DNA of 64,000 bases, taken from positions 124,001 to 188,000 of the forward strand of contig JAGVKG010000013.1 in assembly GCA_020050685.1 (NCBI GenBank). Direction: 5' to 3'. Shown here one piece after another: positions 52,423 through 62,141 of the stretch. The translations under genes were made by a program, and so were the position numbers. Below the pieces are notes generated by a model. It saw only the letters and a list, made by a program, of their open reading frames with translations. It had not been told where the DNA came from and did not search any database. Position 1 is the stretch's first letter; every line of letters starts with the position of its first letter. The stretch comes from Candidatus Obscuribacterales bacterium. GTDB taxonomy: Bacteria > Cyanobacteriota > Vampirovibrionia > Obscuribacterales > Obscuribacteraceae.

Positions 52423-55400
52423 TTGGCTAAGGCGCATAAGCAAAAAAATCCACACCCCGGTACTGTCTTGCCGCCGCAAGTGAGCGCGGGAGAAGCGCTT
52501 AAATGGTTTGCCGCAAATTTTGGCGGCTACCTTGGCTCGCGTCGTGGTTTGTTCCTTTCCCATTTTTCGGAAGAAGACCAGGTTTCGCTCGAGTCTTGCT
52601 TGGTTTCGCTCAAGCAAAGACAGATCATGCCGCTTGTGATTAACGGTGATACGCTCTTTCGCCAAGCCGAGTATCTTTTTGGCCAAGCAGCAAAGCAATC
52701 TGCTTTTGGTGCACCACTTGAAAGTAACTGCGAACAGGAATTTCGCCAAAGCGATCTTGTAATTATCGAATCACTAGCGCCGCCGGAAAAGCCGGAACAC
52801 CTTTGGTATCTCTACCACTATCTTTTGTATCCGCGGGCGCTGGCAAACAAAGCCACGATTATTACTACGCCTCTTGCCTATGAGGATTTCATTCGTGTAG
52901 GCTCGGCCTGTCCGCAGCCAGGTGAGAAAGCACCCGAGCTTTTTGATAAGCCGACCTTGTGGGCTTTGACTTGGGAGAAATTTCTCTGGTTGTGTGAAGC
53001 AACCATGATCAATCTTTCCTTGTTTTCGATGACCAGAGAACAAGGGTTGCCACCAATGTTGGCAGCGGAATATTATCTTTGGATGTCTTTGGCAGAACGT
53101 GGTATAGAGGCGGTTCCGCAATATGTACACAACGACAATCAGCTTGATTTGGCTGTAATTGTTGATGGTTATAAATTGGACATTGAATGTGAGAGTCTGG
53201 CTTTCTCTTCGCAAAGTCAAGCGAGCGAAGTGGAGATGAGCCGGCATCAAGCCTTGTTTGGCGAAGGTTGGCAAATCATTTGTTTTTCCACCAAAGAGAT
53301 TTTCACAAATCATGCCGGTTGTGCTGATGCAGTTGAAGCGCTTTTGTTGCGCGAGAAATCTGCTAAAGCAAACGCGTCGCAAAGTGGTGGCACAGGATCA
53401 GGTCTGCCGGGACGCTTGGTGAGAAATGCGCTTGGCTTGGAAAGCCCGCAATCTTTTATGCAAGCAATGGCGCAAGCCAATCCCGGATATGCAATTGATC
53501 CAGAGCAAGCGAACGCTGTAGGACACATAGTTGGGGCAAGTGCAATTGTTGGTGGTGCGGGTTCCGGCAAGACGAGTTGTCTTGTGCAGAAAGCGGCTTA
53601 TTTAATTGAGCAGGGCGTTAGTCCAGAAAAGATTCTGATCCTCACACATTCCGGCGACACGGTTGAGAACACTAAGGAGCTTTTGGCCAAAGCACTGGCT
53701 AAAGAATTGGTTTTACGTGTAAATATTTCTACCTGGCATGATTTTGGTTTCAAAATAATCAAAGAAAATCCACAAGCGGCAAAACGCAAAGCACCAATTA
53801 AGATTGAAAGCAGTCCGCACAAAGTGATCAATCGACTTTTGGCTCGATATGGAAAAGATTTTGATCAAACCAAGTTGGAGTTGTCTGGTAATCCGGATGA
53901 ATTTATGATTGGCGAGGCAATTGCCTTTTTGAAATCACGCCTGGTCTCGGCCAAACAAGTGAAGGGTGCCGACAGCGTCAAGGGCTTGTCTGCGGATTCA
54001 ACTCCGCAAGCGATCAAGATCGATAGTTTTGTTTTGCGCATGTATCATGCTTATGAAGAACAAATGCAAAAATCAAATCGTATTGATCGTGACGACATGA
54101 TCTGTCTTGCTGTGCAGTCTCTCATAGATCGCTCGGATTTGAAAACGCGCTACCAGAATTTGTTCGATTATGTTCTGGTTGATGAGTTTCAAGAGACAAG
54201 CCTTGCTCAGGAAATTTTGGCGCGCTTGCTGTCTGGGCCGGAGGGCAATTTGACTATCGTCGGCAATCCCGATGAATGTATTAGTCAATCGGCGGGGGCT
54301 TTGCCAGAGGCAATTGCCGGTGTTTCATTCCGCTTACCGGAAGCAAAATGTTTTGTCTTGGAAAACAATTGGCGTAGCCAAACTGAATTAGTCAGGCAAG
54401 CAAACAAGCTCTTAGGCCACTATGCCGAACGACCAATTACTTTTGCCAATAAAGCGGCCTCTAAACGCCCGCCGGTTGTGGACAAGGCGCAAGTCTATGA
54501 AAGCGAAGTGCAAGAGGTAGAACAAGCGGTAAGACAGATCAAAGAACTAATTAGCGTTGGTCGATCCGGGGCCGATATTGGTGTTTTCTTTTGTGATCGT
54601 CGCTACCAAGATCTGTTACAAGAAAGTTTGGACGGACAAGCCGTTGCTTATCGAACCGCGGCAGAGTCGGAATCAGAATTGCTTCCTGATGAATCCGGTG
54701 ATTTGCTCGCCTTTCTCAAGCTTATAGTTGATCCGGATGGTCCGAAAGCCAGAGAATCGTTTGAAAAAACTTGTCAATTGAGAATAAAGGAAGTTGATCC
54801 CAAGTTGTTTGCCACCATTGCCGCATTTGCTGAGGCCAATAATCTTTCATTTCTCAAAGCTGTCGAAATTTATGCGGAAGCTACTGCGGATCAATCGTGC
54901 AAAGAATTGGAAGCACTGGTGCGCGTGATTAGATCTATGCACCAAGAAGGCTTGCCACCGGCAGAAACAATCGCGCTTTTGAAGAGAACGCAGCGCTTGG
55001 AAGAATATTACAAGGCTCAGCGCGTTCCTCCTGAGGCTAGATATGAACCACTTTCCAGAATCAATCAACTGGAAAGAGAGGCAAAAGAATTTAAAACGGT
55101 GGCGGAATTTGTCAAACACATTGTGGCGCGCAAGCAAGGACAACCAAGCACTACCGATGGTGGCCTGTGGCTAATGCCGGTGACAGAGGCAAAAGGTCGC
55201 GAGTTTGCCATTGTATTTATTCTTGGTTTGGCCAGTGGTATTATGCCTGGCGCCAAAGCAAATTTGGAAAATGAAGATCGTCGGCGTTGTTATGTCGCAT
55301 TTACCAGAGCAAGGGAACGCCTAATTGCCCTTTGTCCGCAAAGCTTTGGGCAAACCGCTTGTTCGCCCTCGAAGTTTCTTTATGAATCTGAGTTGCTCGC

Positions 55401-56220
55401 AGAGGAGATTCCGGTCGCGCAAGCAGAGCCCGTCAAACCGGCAGCGCCTGCAAAACTAGCAGCGGCTTCCACACAAGCGGTAAAACCTTTGCCAAGCGCT
55501 GCAGCACAGACGCAAAAGCCACCGGTGCCGCCAGTACAAAAGACAGTACAAGCCCCGACGCAGCCACCGCCACAACCGGCTCAACAGCCAATGCAGAGAC
55601 CGGCAACTCAGCCGGTGCCACCAGTTGCACAACCAGCGTCGCCGCGACCGCCTGTTCAGCCGGCAGCACAAGCTCCTGTGCCGCCACCGGCGCCAATACA
55701 ACAACCGGTCCAACAACCAATTGCGCCTGCAGCACAATCGGCCCCGGTCCAGCAACCGCCTCGGTCTGCTCCGCCACCGGTTTCTCAAGCGCCTGTTGCT
55801 CATTTGCCCGTACAGCCAACGCCAAAACCAGCACCACAAACTCAGGCGCAGACGCAGCCTCCAGCAAGTCCGCCGCAGCCGCCGATTACACAACCAGCCG
55901 CGCAGCTACCGATACAACCACCCGTACAACAACCTGTACCGCAGCCGTCACCCACTCTCGCTGCCCCACCTCAAGTTGCTCGGCCGCAGGCACAAGCACC
56001 GGCTGAGCCGTCGGAGCCAGTTGTCGCTCCTTCACCGCCCGCACGAGAGCCGCGTCAGACAAACAATTGTCCAAACTGCAAGAGTGATTTGGAAGGCGAT
56101 CCACGCTTTTGTGGATCTTGTGGTTTCGATTTGCGTCAATTAGTTTGCGTTTCTTGCTTGGCGCCGATAGAAGCAAGCGCAAAATTCTGTGGCGAGTGTG
56201 GTACTCATGTACAAAAATAG
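52423..56220 (+). CDS. Putative nuclease-UvrD-like helicase-double zinc ribbon fusion
   Basis: 1265 aa from a TTG with AGGAG 8 bases upstream. Order: residues ~1-200, an unrecognised domain with DLVIIESLAPP and IITTPLAYEDF (strand-like, as in P-loop ATPases but without a Walker A); ~225-310, a PD-(D/E)xK-like region, QLDLAVIVDGYKLDIECES then GWQIICFSTKEI; ~370-1000, an SF1A helicase: motif I GGAGSGKTS, motif II LVDEFQET, IV-like LENNWRSQTELV, V-like AKGREFAIVFIL and VI CYVAFTRARERL; ~1005-1210, a Pro/Gln/Ala-rich linker; ~1215-1265, two CxxC-type zinc ribbons. Likely DNA unwinding and cutting. I do not know this exact order from a named repair or defence system. No obvious partner gene is adjacent. 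Confidence 0.85.
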   Translation: MAKAHKQKNPHPGTVLPPQVSAGEALKWFAANFGGYLGSRRGLFLSHFSEEDQVSLESCLVSLKQRQIMPLVINGDTLFRQAEYLFGQAAKQSAFGAPLESNCEQEFRQSDLVIIESLAPPEKPEHLWYLYHYLLYPRALANKATIITTPLAYEDFIRVGSACPQPGEKAPELFDKPTLWALTWEKFLWLCEATMINLSLFSMTREQGLPPMLAAEYYLWMSLAERGIEAVPQYVHNDNQLDLAVIVDGYKLDIECESLAFSSQSQASEVEMSRHQALFGEGWQIICFSTKEIFTNHAGCADAVEALLLREKSAKANASQSGGTGSGLPGRLVRNALGLESPQSFMQAMAQANPGYAIDPEQANAVGHIVGASAIVGGAGSGKTSCLVQKAAYLIEQGVSPEKILILTHSGDTVENTKELLAKALAKELVLRVNISTWHDFGFKIIKENPQAAKRKAPIKIESSPHKVINRLLARYGKDFDQTKLELSGNPDEFMIGEAIAFLKSRLVSAKQVKGADSVKGLSADSTPQAIKIDSFVLRMYHAYEEQMQKSNRIDRDDMICLAVQSLIDRSDLKTRYQNLFDYVLVDEFQETSLAQEILARLLSGPEGNLTIVGNPDECISQSAGALPEAIAGVSFRLPEAKCFVLENNWRSQTELVRQANKLLGHYAERPITFANKAASKRPPVVDKAQVYESEVQEVEQAVRQIKELISVGRSGADIGVFFCDRRYQDLLQESLDGQAVAYRTAAESESELLPDESGDLLAFLKLIVDPDGPKARESFEKTCQLRIKEVDPKLFATIAAFAEANNLSFLKAVEIYAEATADQSCKELEALVRVIRSMHQEGLPPAETIALLKRTQRLEEYYKAQRVPPEARYEPLSRINQLEREAKEFKTVAEFVKHIVARKQGQPSTTDGGLWLMPVTEAKGREFAIVFILGLASGIMPGAKANLENEDRRRCYVAFTRARERLIALCPQSFGQTACSPSKFLYESELLAEEIPVAQAEPVKPAAPAKLAAASTQAVKPLPSAAAQTQKPPVPPVQKTVQAPTQPPPQPAQQPMQRPATQPVPPVAQPASPRPPVQPAAQAPVPPPAPIQQPVQQPIAPAAQSAPVQQPPRSAPPPVSQAPVAHLPVQPTPKPAPQTQAQTQPPASPPQPPITQPAAQLPIQPPVQQPVPQPSPTLAAPPQVARPQAQAPAEPSEPVVAPSPPAREPRQTNNCPNCKSDLEGDPRFCGSCGFDLRQLVCVSCLAPIEASAKFCGECGTHVQK

Positions 56221-56633
56221 CTACCAGCCACCTTAGCATTCTTAAATAATCGAGTTTGTTTTACAGGCAGGCAAACACGATTCAAACCTAGTATCCATAG
56301 GCATTTGGTCGTCTACTCGTCTCAGCCAGGGCTGGGAAAACCCAGGAGAAACAAGCAAAAAAGCCTCGCGACGAGATAGGAATTTTGTCATTTATGTTGT
56401 GCTTGTGGCGCCCCTTGATATGCTTGTAATAGTATCGGTTCGGCTGATTGAAATTGTAAGTAAAGTAGATGCTGGGGTGGATCGATTAACTTACAAGAGA
56501 TTAGACTTACATGAGCAAGTCAGCGCATTGTACTGGTACTAAGGGGCTGGGCAACAGACAAAATTTGAAATCCCTATCGAACAGTAATTCGAGCCGGTGG
56601 CTTAGCCGCTGGCGTTAAACGAGGAAGGGGCGG
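56221..56633. other. Structured intergenic region before the histidine kinase gene
   Basis: About 410 bases without a gene. On the plus strand, CTCGTC (from ~56318) pairs with GACGAG (to ~56375), enclosing a hairpin CTGGG/CCCAG with loop AAAA; a further hairpin CCTA/TAGG lies near 56290. The section could be a structured leader or RNA. No strong promoter pair was identified; GAGGAAGGGG precedes the kinase ATG. Confidence 0.35.
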
Positions 56634-57740
56634 ATGTTCGAGAAGCAAATTAGCATTTTGCTAATTGAGGACGATACAGAAAATTCTGGAGTCGTTCAGA
56701 GCACGCTGTCGCTTGTTTCCGACGTGAGTTGCCAATCTGTTGTACGTGTGGCCGATGCAGTTAAGCTTTTGAAGCAGAAGCGTTTTGATTTAGTAATCTT
56801 GGACCTATGTTTGCCGGATGCGCAGGAGTTGCCAATTATATTGGTGTTACAGGATCGCTGTCCGGAAATGCCGATTATCGTTTTGGCTGGCCCAGATGCG
56901 GAAACTCGAGCGGCTGAGGCGGTGCGTCTCGGTGCAGAGGATTACTTGCTTAAGAGCGAGATTACGCCCAATCTTCTTTATCGCTCGATCTATTACTCGA
57001 TTGAGCGCAAACGAGCCCGGGAAATGTCCAAGCAACTGCTTTTGATGAAGCAGCGAGAAGACTTTATTGCCACGCTCACGCATGATTTGAAGAATCCCCT
57101 GATTGGGGCAGAAAAAATGCTTGAGCTTTTGCAAGAGTGCAAACTGGGCGTGCTGACGGACAAGCAATTGCAAGTGATTGATCTCTTGCGCAAGAGCAAT
57201 CGAGAGCAGCTGGATATGATCCAGCAGTTATTGGAAGTCTATCGCTATGAGGCGGGTGTGCAAGCGCTGACCTTCCAAAATGTTGATCTGGTGTCGTTAA
57301 TAAACGACTGCGTGGCTGAGCTTAATCCGGTAGCCGAGTCGCGAGACTTGCAGATTCATCGTTTGTTGTCCGGCGATCTTAAGTCCATTTGGGCCGATAG
57401 TCATGCTATCCGGCGCGTCGTGAGAAATCTACTTTTGAACGCTATTAAGTTTAGCCCGGAAGGCGGGCGAATCGATGTTGTTGGCAAACGTAACGAAGAA
57501 CAGGTAGAAGTATCCGTAAAAGATGAAGGCGTAGGCATTCCAGAAGTAGAAGCGGGGATGTTGTTCCAACGCTTTGTCCAGGGTTCGGCTGGCAAAGGGC
57601 ACACGCCAGGTACCGGGCTGGGATTGTATTTGTCACGCAGAATTGTCGAGGCACACGGCGGGCAACTTGATTGTGCCAGCCAAGAGGGCAAAGGCAGTGT
57701 CTTTGTTGTGCGCTTGCCGCTATTTATACCAGCGACGTGA
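56634..57740 (+). CDS. Hybrid response regulator-sensor histidine kinase
   Basis: 368 aa. N-terminal receiver (1-125): ISILLIEDDTENS with the acidic pair and LVILDLCLPD with the phospho-acceptor Asp, then DYLLKSE with the conserved Lys. Linker helix, then HisKA around residue 150: FIATLTHDLKNPL, where the His is the autophosphorylation site. HATPase_c follows: N-box LLLNAIKFSPEGG, G1 VKDEGVGIP, G2 GTGLGLYLSR. No sensor or membrane segment, so it is a cytoplasmic receiver-kinase, probably taking phosphate or signal from another protein. The partner regulator is not adjacent. Ends 17 bases into the convergent coaE gene. Confidence 0.93.
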   Translation: MFEKQISILLIEDDTENSGVVQSTLSLVSDVSCQSVVRVADAVKLLKQKRFDLVILDLCLPDAQELPIILVLQDRCPEMPIIVLAGPDAETRAAEAVRLGAEDYLLKSEITPNLLYRSIYYSIERKRAREMSKQLLLMKQREDFIATLTHDLKNPLIGAEKMLELLQECKLGVLTDKQLQVIDLLRKSNREQLDMIQQLLEVYRYEAGVQALTFQNVDLVSLINDCVAELNPVAESRDLQIHRLLSGDLKSIWADSHAIRRVVRNLLLNAIKFSPEGGRIDVVGKRNEEQVEVSVKDEGVGIPEVEAGMLFQRFVQGSAGKGHTPGTGLGLYLSRRIVEAHGGQLDCASQEGKGSVFVVRLPLFIPAT

Positions 57741-58314
57741 GCAGTTCTTGCACGCGCTTTTTTGTTTCTTCCCGGCTGCCTGAATTGTCGATGATTGCAT
57801 CGGCCCTGGCTGCTTTTTCTTTCTGCGGCAACTGAGCTGCAAGGCGCTGATCAATTTCTTCATTGCTTAAGCCATCGCGCTTTTGCAGGCGGCTGCGAAT
57901 ATCGGATTCTTTGGTGACAACCACCCAAACTTCGTCATAACGATCTTCGAGCCCAGCTTCAAACAAGAGGGGCACAAGCACAGCGATTTGTGGTGCCTGG
58001 GACAAGGTGGCAATTTGTCTTGTGCATTCTTCTAGTACTAATGGGTGTACGATCGCTTCTAGTTGTTTGCGCTTGTTCTCGTTGCTAAATACAAGGGCTC
58101 CCAATTTGGCGCGATCAATAGCATTGGTTGTGTCGTTGAGAATCTCTTTGCCAAAAGCCGCCAGAATTTGTTCTTGTGCTGGTTTTGATTCGGCGAGAAT
58201 TTTGTGCACGACCATGTCCGTGTCAATCACCGGCACTGCGAGCGACTCTAAAATGTTGCCCACAGTTGACTTGCCGGAGCCAATTGATCCGGTTATGCCA
58301 ATTATTTTGCTCAT
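57724..58314 (-). CDS. coaE: Dephospho-CoA kinase
   Basis: 196 aa. MSKIIGITGSIGSGKSTVGN has the Walker A loop; VIDTDMVVHKIL and LVFSNENKRKQLEAIVHPLV are family landmarks. It phosphorylates the 3' hydroxyl of dephospho-CoA with ATP, the last step of CoA synthesis. The secreted protein gene lies 14 bases upstream on the same strand, so they may be co-transcribed. The 3' end overlaps the kinase gene by 17 bases. Confidence 0.96.
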   Translation of the reverse strand: MSKIIGITGSIGSGKSTVGNILESLAVPVIDTDMVVHKILAESKPAQEQILAAFGKEILNDTTNAIDRAKLGALVFSNENKRKQLEAIVHPLVLEECTRQIATLSQAPQIAVLVPLLFEAGLEDRYDEVWVVVTKESDIRSRLQKRDGLSNEEIDQRLAAQLPQKEKAARADAIIDNSGSREETKKRVQELLTSLV

Positions 58315-58328
58315 CTTCTTTGGTTCAT

Positions 58329-59039
58329 TTATAAGGTGCTGCCTTTAGAAACTAGAGAGCTGACGCGCAAAAGCAGATCGTCAATCATCGCCTGTGAGGC
58401 GCGGTTAAGCGAGCGCGAGCGAACGGCAGAGACTTCTGTTTTGTGTGGTGCAGTTTCCCGCACCGTTAAGACGATTTGATCGTTTGAGTTAGTGTCTAAT
58501 TTGGTGTGCAAGACAAGTGTTCCCTGGTTGGAATCCATGGAGTCAATTGCTAAGTCGGTCTGTGCACAGGTGGCAATAATTGCCATAAAAGTATCTTCAA
58601 ACGAGGCCAAATACGAACGTGAAATTTCTCTCCTCTTGTTTGGCTCGTGCTCGTTGGTAATTGTCGCCTGTGTCGGGACTTTATTTTGTCTGGTTGGCGC
58701 GACACTTGAATGCGTTTCAAGCGGAGATTTATTTGTTGAGTGATGCAATATGAATGCGGCCCTGCCGGCCAAAGACGGCTTGGCTAGTCCTGTACCCAGA
58801 GGTGGTGGCAGTTGATCGTTGGCATCCGGAGTAGGAATAGGCGGACGTTCTTGTGCTTGCGCTGGCCGCGTATCAATAGTTGCCGGTGGCGGCACAACAA
58901 ATTGTTGCTCTGTTTGTTGATTTGACTCAGCAGAGAATGCATTACTTGATATAACCAAGGAAATAACAGCGGCAAACAAAGCCAAAAGTACGGCGCGACA
59001 AGCAAATGATGTCGAGGAAAGTCTTGGCGATTTATTCAT
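58329..59039 (-). CDS. Secreted protein of unknown function
   Basis: 236 aa from an ATG at 59039 (ATG at 59048 also possible); the longer frame from 59132 would put the signal peptide too far inside. Signal peptide: LLALFAAVISLVISSNAFSA. A Pro/Gln-rich middle (PPPATIDTRPAQAQERPPIP) precedes a C-terminal ~110-residue alpha/beta domain (FEDTFMAIIATCAQTDLAID, TLVLHTKLDTNSNDQIVLTV). This domain shape recurs in envelope lipoproteins but I cannot name a family. Confidence 0.7.
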   Translation of the reverse strand: MNKSPRLSSTSFACRAVLLALFAAVISLVISSNAFSAESNQQTEQQFVVPPPATIDTRPAQAQERPPIPTPDANDQLPPPLGTGLAKPSLAGRAAFILHHSTNKSPLETHSSVAPTRQNKVPTQATITNEHEPNKRREISRSYLASFEDTFMAIIATCAQTDLAIDSMDSNQGTLVLHTKLDTNSNDQIVLTVRETAPHKTEVSAVRSRSLNRASQAMIDDLLLRVSSLVSKGSTL

Positions 59040-59278
59040 TGCCGGCATTTTTGGGCTGGTTATTTCAAATAGACAAAAGTTAAGCAAAGTGTTCTGGTTG
59101 TGAAGCGATCCGCGGAACCCAAGCATCATCACAAATTTAAGAAAGTTTGTCGAGATCTACTCGCGCCCGCTAATCAAGGCGCGGTTGTCAGTGGGCGATA
59201 ATTTGGAAAGTCTATTTGTAAATCGGTGCAGTCAGGTCTTGCCGCCAAGACGAGCGCTCGAAGGAGAGTATTGATTCC

Positions 59279-60829
59279 ATGATTATGTTACCGCGTGTGT
59301 TTGTTGCCCTCAGTGCCACGGTTACTCTCGGCGCTTTGTTCGCGGGAAGTAACTTTGGCTGGTTTGATATGCACTATGGTGCGGCGTGCGCGCAAGGCGA
59401 GACAGCCGAAGCCACAGGCGGCATTAGTGGCCGCATCGACACGGAAAGCAATACTCATGATGCTGACCAACACGTAAAGGAAGGCGAGCGTTGTGCCAAG
59501 TTCGGCAATTGGACTGGTGCAGCCGATGAGTTTGCTAAAGCCGTCAAGGCTAATCCGGCCAATATTGTTGCTTATTACAACTTGGGTGTCGCGTATGCAC
59601 ATTTGAAAAAATACGATCAGGCAGCAGAGATGGAACGCCGGGCGATTGAAATGAATCCCGAGTACACATTGGCATACATCGAATTGGGCAGTATATTAGA
59701 ACGTACCGGCGATTTGGCTGGTGCCGAAGAGGCCGAGGCAAAGGCAGTATCGCTTTCGCCAAACAATAAGATTGCCAAAGAAAACCTTTCCGCGCTTTTG
59801 GTCAAGAGAGCCTCGAGGCAAGTGAACAAAATGCCAGGCGAGGATGCTGCACGCAAGGGGCTTGGTCCAGCGGCTATGGAATCAGAAGCACTATTGAGAA
59901 TGAATGTTTTCGATAGGGTCAAGCAAGGCAACACACACTTTCAACAAGGTGAAATGAGCAAAGCCAAGGAAACCCTTGGTCAAGCAGCAAAAGATTTCCC
60001 TTGGTCGTCTGTCGCTCATGCTAATTTTGGTGTGGTGCTGGGAGCCACGGGCGATTTAGTCGGCGAAATTCGTGAAGAGCGAAAGGCTCTGGAAATTGAT
60101 TCTGCTAATGTTGCGGCCCAAGTCAATTTGGGCTGGGCGCTTTCCCGCAAGGGCAAATGGGAAGAAGCTGAAACTGCTTATAAGAGTGCCTTGGCTCTCA
60201 ATGCCAATTTGCTCGAGGCAAAAATTGGTTTGGCTGTAGCCACGGTTAAGCTTGGTCAAGTTGATAAAGGGCTAGAGAGTTTGCGTCAAATTGGCATTGA
60301 GCTTTCCGGTAATGCACTGCCGAGCATTGCCACTGGAGCATTGCTTACCGATCTTGGACGCTTGGATGAAGCAGACGCGGCTCTGCAAGAGGCTTTGCGC
60401 CTAGAACCAAATAATCGTGAAGCCCAACAAAGAGTAGCCGCGCTCTTGTTGCAAAAAGGGCAGTGGGCTGCCGCGGCAGAGAAATATCAGGCTCTTTTAA
60501 CTCCAGCCACGGCCGGATCTAACAATTCGGGTGGCAATTGCGATAACTTGGTGGGCTTAGGTCTTGCCCTTTTGAAGAGTGGCGACAAGCAAGGCTCTCA
60601 GGACAAGTTTCGCCAAGCCTTGGAAATAGAGCCGGACAATGCTTGTGCTCATGCCGGTTTGGGACTGACCTTGCTTTCGCAAGGTGACAACAAGCAAGCA
60701 ATGGAAGAAGCCCGCGAAGCACTCATGCTTGATCCTAAGCAAGAGCTGGCCCAGGCATTAATCAGCAAGTTGAATAACCACAAGGCAAGCACCAAGAACA
60801 TTAGCGGACGCAGCAGCCGCTGGTTCTAA
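59279..60829 (+). CDS. Secreted TPR protein
   Basis: 516 aa, AAGGAGAG upstream of the ATG. Hydrophobic N-terminus (VFVALSATVTLGALFAG) as signal peptide or anchor, then TPRs to the end, e.g. DEFAKAVKANPANIVAYYNL, AAEMERRAIEMNPEYTLAYI, AETAYKSALALNANLLEAKI, ADAALQEALRLEPNNREAQQ, SQDKFRQALEIEPDNACAHA. About ten repeats form two solenoids, joined by a less regular linker near residues 180-215. Scaffold for envelope proteins is likely; no enzymatic domain is seen. Confidence 0.88.
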   Translation: MIMLPRVFVALSATVTLGALFAGSNFGWFDMHYGAACAQGETAEATGGISGRIDTESNTHDADQHVKEGERCAKFGNWTGAADEFAKAVKANPANIVAYYNLGVAYAHLKKYDQAAEMERRAIEMNPEYTLAYIELGSILERTGDLAGAEEAEAKAVSLSPNNKIAKENLSALLVKRASRQVNKMPGEDAARKGLGPAAMESEALLRMNVFDRVKQGNTHFQQGEMSKAKETLGQAAKDFPWSSVAHANFGVVLGATGDLVGEIREERKALEIDSANVAAQVNLGWALSRKGKWEEAETAYKSALALNANLLEAKIGLAVATVKLGQVDKGLESLRQIGIELSGNALPSIATGALLTDLGRLDEADAALQEALRLEPNNREAQQRVAALLLQKGQWAAAAEKYQALLTPATAGSNNSGGNCDNLVGLGLALLKSGDKQGSQDKFRQALEIEPDNACAHAGLGLTLLSQGDNKQAMEEAREALMLDPKQELAQALISKLNNHKASTKNISGRSSRWF

Positions 60830-60888
60830 TCTGACTGCAGCTCTGGTTCTGGGACCAGATTGCCGTACTTTATCCCAAATCTGGACTC

Positions 60889-60920
60889 GGGGTAATTCCC
60901 CCAATCTTTGGGCTGTTTTT
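60889..60920 (+). terminator. Weak hairpin terminator after the TPR gene
   Basis: GGGG/CCCC (60889-60901) overlaps CCCAA/TTGGG (60900-60912), which is followed by CTGTTTTT. Two mutually exclusive short stems; the second has a U-run. Confidence 0.5.
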
Positions 60921-60957
60921 AAGCAAACGATCTTTTTTTCTGGTTCTGGTTAGAATA

Positions 60958-60963
60958 TATAAT
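60958..60963 (+). promoter_or_regulatory. -10 element before the second TPR gene
   Basis: TATAAT at 60958-60963, ~90 bases before the start at 61053. A matching -35 is poor (TTTTTC), so an activator or extended -10 contact may be needed. Confidence 0.4.
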
Positions 60964-61052
60964 AGGACTCTCAAAAATTTCGCGGCAAGGCAGTTTGAAA
61001 CGATACTTTTGATGAGAAGGGCGACTTAATCGTCGTTGGCTGGGAGCCAATT

Positions 61053-62141
61053 ATGACCAGGCACAATTACAGAGTTCTAGCTTCCCTCAAGCGGGCCAAA
61101 ATTGGCTGTCTGGCTTTAGCCATTCAAGCACTGCTTTGCTCGCCTGCTTTTGCAGGCGAAGCGCTGGATCTGGGTGTGCGTTTATACAATAGCGGGCGTT
61201 ATCCGGACGCCGTAAAGATATTAAGGCAAGCGGCTTTCCTTGAGCCAGGCAATGTGCGCGTGCATTACTATTTGGCCAATGCGCTTTTAGCAACTGGTGC
61301 TAAGGATCAGGCCATGCAGGAATATGGCATGTGCGTCTGGCTTGAGCCCAATAGTGATGCAGCAAAATACAGTCGCCTGGCTTTGAATCAACGGCTCGGT
61401 GTGCCTAGTACATTAATTGCGACAAACCCGGGCAGCGCGAATGTGGCTCTACAAGCTGGTTCTGCACAGGTGAGTGATGCCGTGAGACCTGTAACTTATA
61501 CCAACGAAAAAGTTAACAACACAATGTCGGTGATACGCCGACAAGCGCACTATGAAAAAGAAAAGCAACGTCGAGTCGGCGAGGCTGGTGCGGCGCAAAT
61601 GTCCTTGATAAGCGATGTTCAAGCCGGTCGTATTGAAGAAGAGGCGCGCTCGGAAATTGCCCGGGTGTTGACACCACCGGTGATTCCGCAAGCATACATT
61701 GCTCCTGGAGTTCGCCTGTTTGGCCCGCCACCAATGTGGGATCCGGCAGTGGCTCGAAGGCAAGCCGATCAAATTAGACAGTCTGCCGACGAAACAAAAA
61801 AGAAAATCCAAGCGCGGGCAAATGCTAGTGCACTCATTTATAAACAATTGTCTGAGCAACGACAAAAATCCTTGGATCAAGTTGTCGCCAGTGTGGAAGG
61901 ACTCTTATCCGAGTCACGAAGCCCAAGCGGTGTCAAGCTCAACCCAGTTGGTACAGATCTTTATGTTCGCTATTACGGAGACGGCAAAGGCGTCAAGCAT
62001 TCGGCAAATCAATTGGCAAATGGCCGCGGAGTGGAAAAGCTGGTTGGTTCTAAGGCAAGCCAAGGCGTCTTGCACCACGATGGATATGCTTTCGACCCGC
62101 CACGGGTGATTAAAACTGTGACTGGCAAGATAATGGATTGA
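61053..62141 (+). CDS. Secreted TPR protein with coiled-coil region
   Basis: 362 aa, GGGAG upstream. Signal peptide ends SPAFAG. Two TPRs follow (residues ~38-105: AVKILRQAAFLEPGNVRVHY, AMQEYGMCVWLEPNSDAAKY). The middle (~150-290) is rich in Arg, Gln and Glu and probably forms coiled coils (RRQADQIRQSADETKKKIQA). The C-terminus (DLYVRYYGDGKGVKHSANQL) is a small globular region of unknown type. Its TGA overlaps the -35 hexamer of the RNA gene that follows. Confidence 0.8.
   Translation: MTRHNYRVLASLKRAKIGCLALAIQALLCSPAFAGEALDLGVRLYNSGRYPDAVKILRQAAFLEPGNVRVHYYLANALLATGAKDQAMQEYGMCVWLEPNSDAAKYSRLALNQRLGVPSTLIATNPGSANVALQAGSAQVSDAVRPVTYTNEKVNNTMSVIRRQAHYEKEKQRRVGEAGAAQMSLISDVQAGRIEEEARSEIARVLTPPVIPQAYIAPGVRLFGPPPMWDPAVARRQADQIRQSADETKKKIQARANASALIYKQLSEQRQKSLDQVVASVEGLLSESRSPSGVKLNPVGTDLYVRYYGDGKGVKHSANQLANGRGVEKLVGSKASQGVLHHDGYAFDPPRVIKTVTGKIMD

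Noticed and set aside
55433-55893. Minus-strand frames rich in Val/Ala and Trp/Arg
   Set aside because: They arise from the Pro/Gln-rich linker of the helicase fusion read backwards.
55440-56050. Possible tandem DNA repeat
   Set aside because: Low-complexity coding sequence (Pro/Gln/Ala codons) without a fixed repeat unit.
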